Below are positions 61,584 to 64,000 of a DNA stretch of 64,000 bases, piece by piece. The stretch spans positions 3,546,001 to 3,610,000 of the forward strand of contig NZ_CP141048.1 in the NCBI RefSeq assembly GCF_034627025.1, written 5' to 3'. This DNA is from Microvirga lotononidis. Lineage in GTDB: Bacteria > Pseudomonadota > Alphaproteobacteria > Rhizobiales > Beijerinckiaceae. How positions within the stretch are numbered: the stretch's first letter is position 1; every line of letters starts with the position of its first letter. The notes below the pieces were generated by a model, which worked only from the letters and a program-made list of their open reading frames with translations, was not told the DNA's origin and made no database searches. A program made the translations under genes and the position numbers.

Positions 61584-62420
61584 ATGACACAGACGCGCCT
61601 GAAGCCGGGAGCCCCGGACCCGGTGGCCGGCAAGGTCGATCCGGTCTGGAACCGCCTGCGCTCCGAGGCGGAGGCAATCGTCCAGGCCGAGCCGGCGATT
61701 GCGGGTTTCGTGCTGAGCGCCATCCTGCACCAGCCGAGCCTGGAGGCCGCCGTCATCCACCGGGTCGCCTCCCGTCTTGGCCATGCCGCCGTCCCGGCCG
61801 ATATCATCGAGCAGATCTTCCTCGAGGCCGTCGAGGACGACAAATCCATCGGGGCGGCCTTCCGAGCCGACATCAATGCGGTCATGGATCGGGATCCGGT
61901 CGTGGCCCGGTCCATCGAGCCCGTGCTCTACTTCAAGGGCTTCCACGCCATTCAGACCCACCGCCTGGCCCATTGGCTGTGGACGAGGGGGAGGCAGGAC
62001 TTCGCGCTCTATCTGCAAAGCCGCTCCTCCGACACCTTCCAGACCGATATCCACCCGGCGGCCCGGATCGGTCGCGGCATCTTCCTCGATCATGCGACCG
62101 GGCTCGTGGTGGGCGCCACCGCGGTGGTCGAGGACAACGTCTCCATGCTCCAGGACGTGACGCTCGGCGGCACCGGCAAGGAGCGGGGGGACCGTCATCC
62201 GAAGATCCGCCATGGCGTCCTGATCGGGGCTGGAGCGAAGATCCTCGGCAATATTGAGGTCGGCCATTGCGCCAGAATCGCCGCCGGGTCCGTCGTGCTC
62301 AAGCCCGTGCCGCACAATGCCACGGTGGCCGGCGTTCCGGCCAAGGTCATCGGCACGGCGGGATGCGAGGAGCCTGCTCGCTCCATGGATCATTGCTTCT
62401 CCGAATCCGACGGAATCTGA
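61584..62420 (+). CDS. cysE: Serine O-acetyltransferase
   Basis: The 278-residue protein has the N-terminal helical SATase domain (VWNRLRSEAEAIVQAEPAIA, FVLSAILHQPSLEAAVIHRV) and a left-handed hexapeptide beta helix (DIHPAARIGRGIFLDHATGL, VVGATAVVEDNVSMLQDVTL, GGTGKERGDRHPKIRHGVLI and GAGAKILGNIEVGHCARIAA). The catalytic histidine in DHATG and the Asp-His segment are present. It makes O-acetylserine for cysteine synthesis. GAGGAGAGTAAG precedes the ATG. The following DUF3126-type gene is its common partner in Rhizobiales. Confidence 0.95.
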   Translation: MTQTRLKPGAPDPVAGKVDPVWNRLRSEAEAIVQAEPAIAGFVLSAILHQPSLEAAVIHRVASRLGHAAVPADIIEQIFLEAVEDDKSIGAAFRADINAVMDRDPVVARSIEPVLYFKGFHAIQTHRLAHWLWTRGRQDFALYLQSRSSDTFQTDIHPAARIGRGIFLDHATGLVVGATAVVEDNVSMLQDVTLGGTGKERGDRHPKIRHGVLIGAGAKILGNIEVGHCARIAAGSVVLKPVPHNATVAGVPAKVIGTAGCEEPARSMDHCFSESDGI

Positions 62421-62511
62421 CGGGAGAGGGCGCTTCCGGGCCCGGCCCCGCTTGCTCGCATGGGCGGGCCGTGGCAAGTGCACCATCCGTGACATCAAGA
62501 AAGGACCTGTA

Positions 62512-62724
62512 GTGGACAAAACCGAGATGGCTAAAGTCGAGCGCTACCTGCGCCAGACCTTTGCGAACCACTCGATCCGCGTCGTCGGTCGCCCGAAGAA
62601 GGCTGACTCGGCGGAAGTTTACATCGGTGAGGAATTCGTCGGGGTGCTCTTCCTCGACGACGAGGACGGCGATCGCTCCTACAATTTCACCATGGCGATC
62701 CTCGATACGGATCTCGAGGACTAA
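62512..62724 (+). CDS. DUF3126-family protein
   Basis: The frame starts at a GTG at 62512 after AAAGGACCTGTA and encodes 70 residues. The sequence VERYLRQTFANHSIRVVGRP, then ADSAEVYIGEEFVGVLFLDD and EDGDRSYNFTMAILDTDLED, is the DUF3126 pattern: an alpha-beta-beta-beta domain of small cytoplasmic proteins. It lies about 90 bases after cysE on the same strand, as often in this order of bacteria. A regulatory or stabilising role with serine acetyltransferase has not been shown. A strong terminator follows. Confidence 0.9.
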   Translation: MDKTEMAKVERYLRQTFANHSIRVVGRPKKADSAEVYIGEEFVGVLFLDDEDGDRSYNFTMAILDTDLED

Positions 62725-62737
62725 ACCGGCGCTCTCG

Positions 62738-62771
62738 CAGCAGAACCTCAATCCCAGGTTCTGCTGTTTTT
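62738..62771 (+). terminator. Rho-independent terminator after the cysE-DUF3126 pair
   Basis: CAGCAGAACCT (62738-62748) pairs exactly with AGGTTCTGCTG (62756-62766) across a 7-base loop and is followed by TTTTT. This is the clearest intrinsic terminator in the window. The next gene starts 15 bases further, so it must have its own promoter or rely on partial read-through. Confidence 0.85.
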
Positions 62772-62786
62772 CCATGTGGACCTGCG

Positions 62787-63317
62787 ATGCCGATCTACAG
62801 TCTCGACGATACCGCTCCGACCCTTCCCGAGCCCGGCCGCTTCTGGATCGCTCCCGATGCCCATGTGATCGGCAAGGTGCGCCTTGGACTCGATGTGGGC
62901 ATCTGGTTCGGGGCCGTGCTGCGCGGCGACAACGAGTTGATCGATATCGGCGAGGGCACGAATATCCAGGAAGGGGCACTGCTCCACACGGATATGGGAG
63001 CCCCCCTCGCGGTCGGGGCCGGCTGCACCATCGGCCACAAGGCCATCCTGCACGGCTGCACGATCGGCGAGAATTCCCTGATCGGCATGGGCGCCACGGT
63101 GCTGAACCATGCGCGCATCGGCGCGAATTGCCTCGTGGGGGCCAATTCCCTTGTGACCGAGGGCAAGCAGTTTCCGGACAATTCCCTCATCGTCGGAGCG
63201 CCCGCCAGGGCGATCCGCGTGCTCGATGCCGACGTGATCGAACGGCTCCGCTGGTCCGCCAGGGGCTATGTCGACAACTGGAAGCGCTTCGCCAAGGGAA
63301 TGAAGCGGATCGATTGA
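62787..63317 (+). CDS. Gamma-class carbonic anhydrase-like protein (hexapeptide repeat)
   Basis: The 176-residue protein is a left-handed beta helix of hexapeptide repeats: WIAPDAHVIGKVRLGLDVGI, WFGAVLRGDNELIDIGEGTN, IQEGALLHTDMGAPLAVGAG and CTIGHKAILHGCTIGENSLI. The histidines of LLHTD and GHKAILHG are the three zinc ligands of gamma-carbonic anhydrases (YrdA/PaaY/CaiE type). The end WKRFAKGMKRID is also typical. It probably forms a trimer that hydrates carbon dioxide or supports a related acyl reaction. It starts just behind the terminator. Confidence 0.93.
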   Translation: MPIYSLDDTAPTLPEPGRFWIAPDAHVIGKVRLGLDVGIWFGAVLRGDNELIDIGEGTNIQEGALLHTDMGAPLAVGAGCTIGHKAILHGCTIGENSLIGMGATVLNHARIGANCLVGANSLVTEGKQFPDNSLIVGAPARAIRVLDADVIERLRWSARGYVDNWKRFAKGMKRID

Positions 63318-63378
63318 TCCGCCTCCAAAGGGCTCGTGGCACAACGAAGAGCAGTCGGCCCTACCGCCGTTTGCCGCC

Positions 63379-64000
63379 TTACCTGTTCGCGGTGGTGGTC
63401 GGCGACGACATGATGCCGCCGAGCGAGACCCAGCCGACCACGTCCTGGCTCTCGCGCTTGATGTAGACGTAGCCCGTCTGGTGCCACGGCAGGATGGCGT
63501 TCTTCTTGTTGTCGAGGACGAAATCGCCCCGGCTGGTGCGGACCATCAGCACCGCATGACCTTCGCCGAGCTCGTCGATCACGACGGTCATGCGCATGGC
63601 GCGGCGCGGCAGGCCCGCTTCGGCGAGAAGCTTGCGCTTCAGGAGCTGGAAGTCCTCGCAATCGCCCTTGCCGTCATCGGGGAAACCCCAAACGTCGACG
63701 ACGCCCCAGTGATCGGCATCCGTCACGGCCTTGATCGTGGAATTCACGCGCTGGTTCACCGACACGATGGTCTTCCAGATCTGCGGCGTCATCTCGATGG
63801 TGTCGGGCTCAGACGCGTTGACGGCGCATTCGGACCGATACTTCGCGCAGAAATCCGACCAGCCTTGGAGCGGCCTGGCCGAGCCGACGCTCGTGATCGG
63901 GACGCTGGACGGGGGCAGGGACGCCAGGGTCTGAGCCTGTGCGGCTGCGCCGGAAAGGAGAAAAGAGACACCCAGCAGAGCTGTTTTGATGAATGTGCCG
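63379..64000 (-). CDS. Bacterial transglutaminase-like cysteine proteinase (BTLCP) family protein, cut by right edge
   Basis: The frame is open from the right edge to a stop at 63379, giving about 206 residues; the start codon lies just outside. The visible N-terminus FIKTALLGVSFLLSGAAAQA is most of a signal peptide. The mature part contains GWSDFCAKYRSECAVN, WKTIVSVNQRVNSTIKAVTD, GKGDCEDFQLLKRKLLAEAG with the catalytic cysteine, GEGHAVLMVRTSRGDFVLDN with His and Asp, and QTGYVYIKRESQDVVGWVSL. This order of Cys, His and Asp is that of the BTLCP/DUF920 family of periplasmic peptidases. The internal ATG at 63792 would drop the signal peptide and is not the start. Confidence 0.9.
   Translation of the reverse strand, partial: GTFIKTALLGVSFLLSGAAAQAQTLASLPPSSVPITSVGSARPLQGWSDFCAKYRSECAVNASEPDTIEMTPQIWKTIVSVNQRVNSTIKAVTDADHWGVVDVWGFPDDGKGDCEDFQLLKRKLLAEAGLPRRAMRMTVVIDELGEGHAVLMVRTSRGDFVLDNKKNAILPWHQTGYVYIKRESQDVVGWVSLGGIMSSPTTTANR

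Overview
The window looks like chromosomal DNA of an alphaproteobacterium of the Hyphomicrobiales, most like a Methylobacteriaceae/Microvirga-type genome. This is an inference. It rests on the high GC content of most of the window, the cysE gene followed by a DUF3126-type gene, a gamma-carbonic anhydrase next to a BTLCP-type transglutaminase-like protein, small secreted proteins carrying the ADLPP motif common in Rhizobiales, and the abundance of dipeptide-type ABC importers. No rRNA, tRNA or CRISPR array was seen.

Region 1 (1-14.0 kb) is an AT-richer accessory region. It holds, on the minus strand, the start of a type I secretion ABC protein, a large RTX calcium-binding protein, three small proteins that share a C-terminal module of 43-44 residues (3129-3401, 5313-6032, 6333-7022), an acetyltransferase fused to TPR repeats, and a large membrane protein with a Pro/Ser/Thr-rich linker and coiled coil. 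On the plus strand follow an orphan LuxR-type regulator with a degenerate receiver, a small helix-hairpin-helix protein, and a NarX/NarL-like sensor kinase and response regulator preceded by a tandem 16-bp repeat. The three-paralogue family beside a secretion system is the best candidate for something undescribed.

Region 2 (14.04-17.8 kb) is a graveyard of insertion sequences. An IS5-like remnant lies beside a decayed IS3 element that was split by an intact IS110 and by an intact IS30, the latter with a 26-bp inverted repeat and a CCA target duplication. Region 3 (17.9-21.9 kb) holds small secreted proteins and two tandem CAP-domain proteins with RTX-like C-termini.

Region 4 (22-58.4 kb) contains four ABC importer clusters. 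Cluster A (22.3-30.7) has a LysR regulator, a dipeptide-type importer with a fused double ATPase, a serine beta-lactamase-like hydrolase and an M20 peptidase of the AbgB type. Cluster B (30.9-40.6) is an amino-sugar regulon with a carbohydrate importer, an AGE-family epimerase-like protein, a ceramidase-like hydrolase, NagA, a SIS protein, NagB and a divergent LacI regulator. The same perfect palindrome, GCAACCGGTTGC, lies in two promoters of cluster B. Cluster C (42.2-49.1) has GNAT, NagZ-like hexosaminidase and a complete dipeptide-type importer, and suggests uptake and breakdown of cell-wall fragments. Cluster D (49.2-58.4) combines a SelA-like PLP enzyme, an IclR regulator, RidA, a dipeptide-type importer and a dihydroorotase-like deacetylase.

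Region 5 (58.7-64 kb) is ordinary chromosomal content: a truncated UgpC-like ATPase end, a REP-like inverted repeat, an alpha/beta hydrolase, a methyltransferase, a crotonase lacking both usual glutamates, CysE, the DUF3126 protein, gamma-carbonic anhydrase and a BTLCP protein cut by the right edge.
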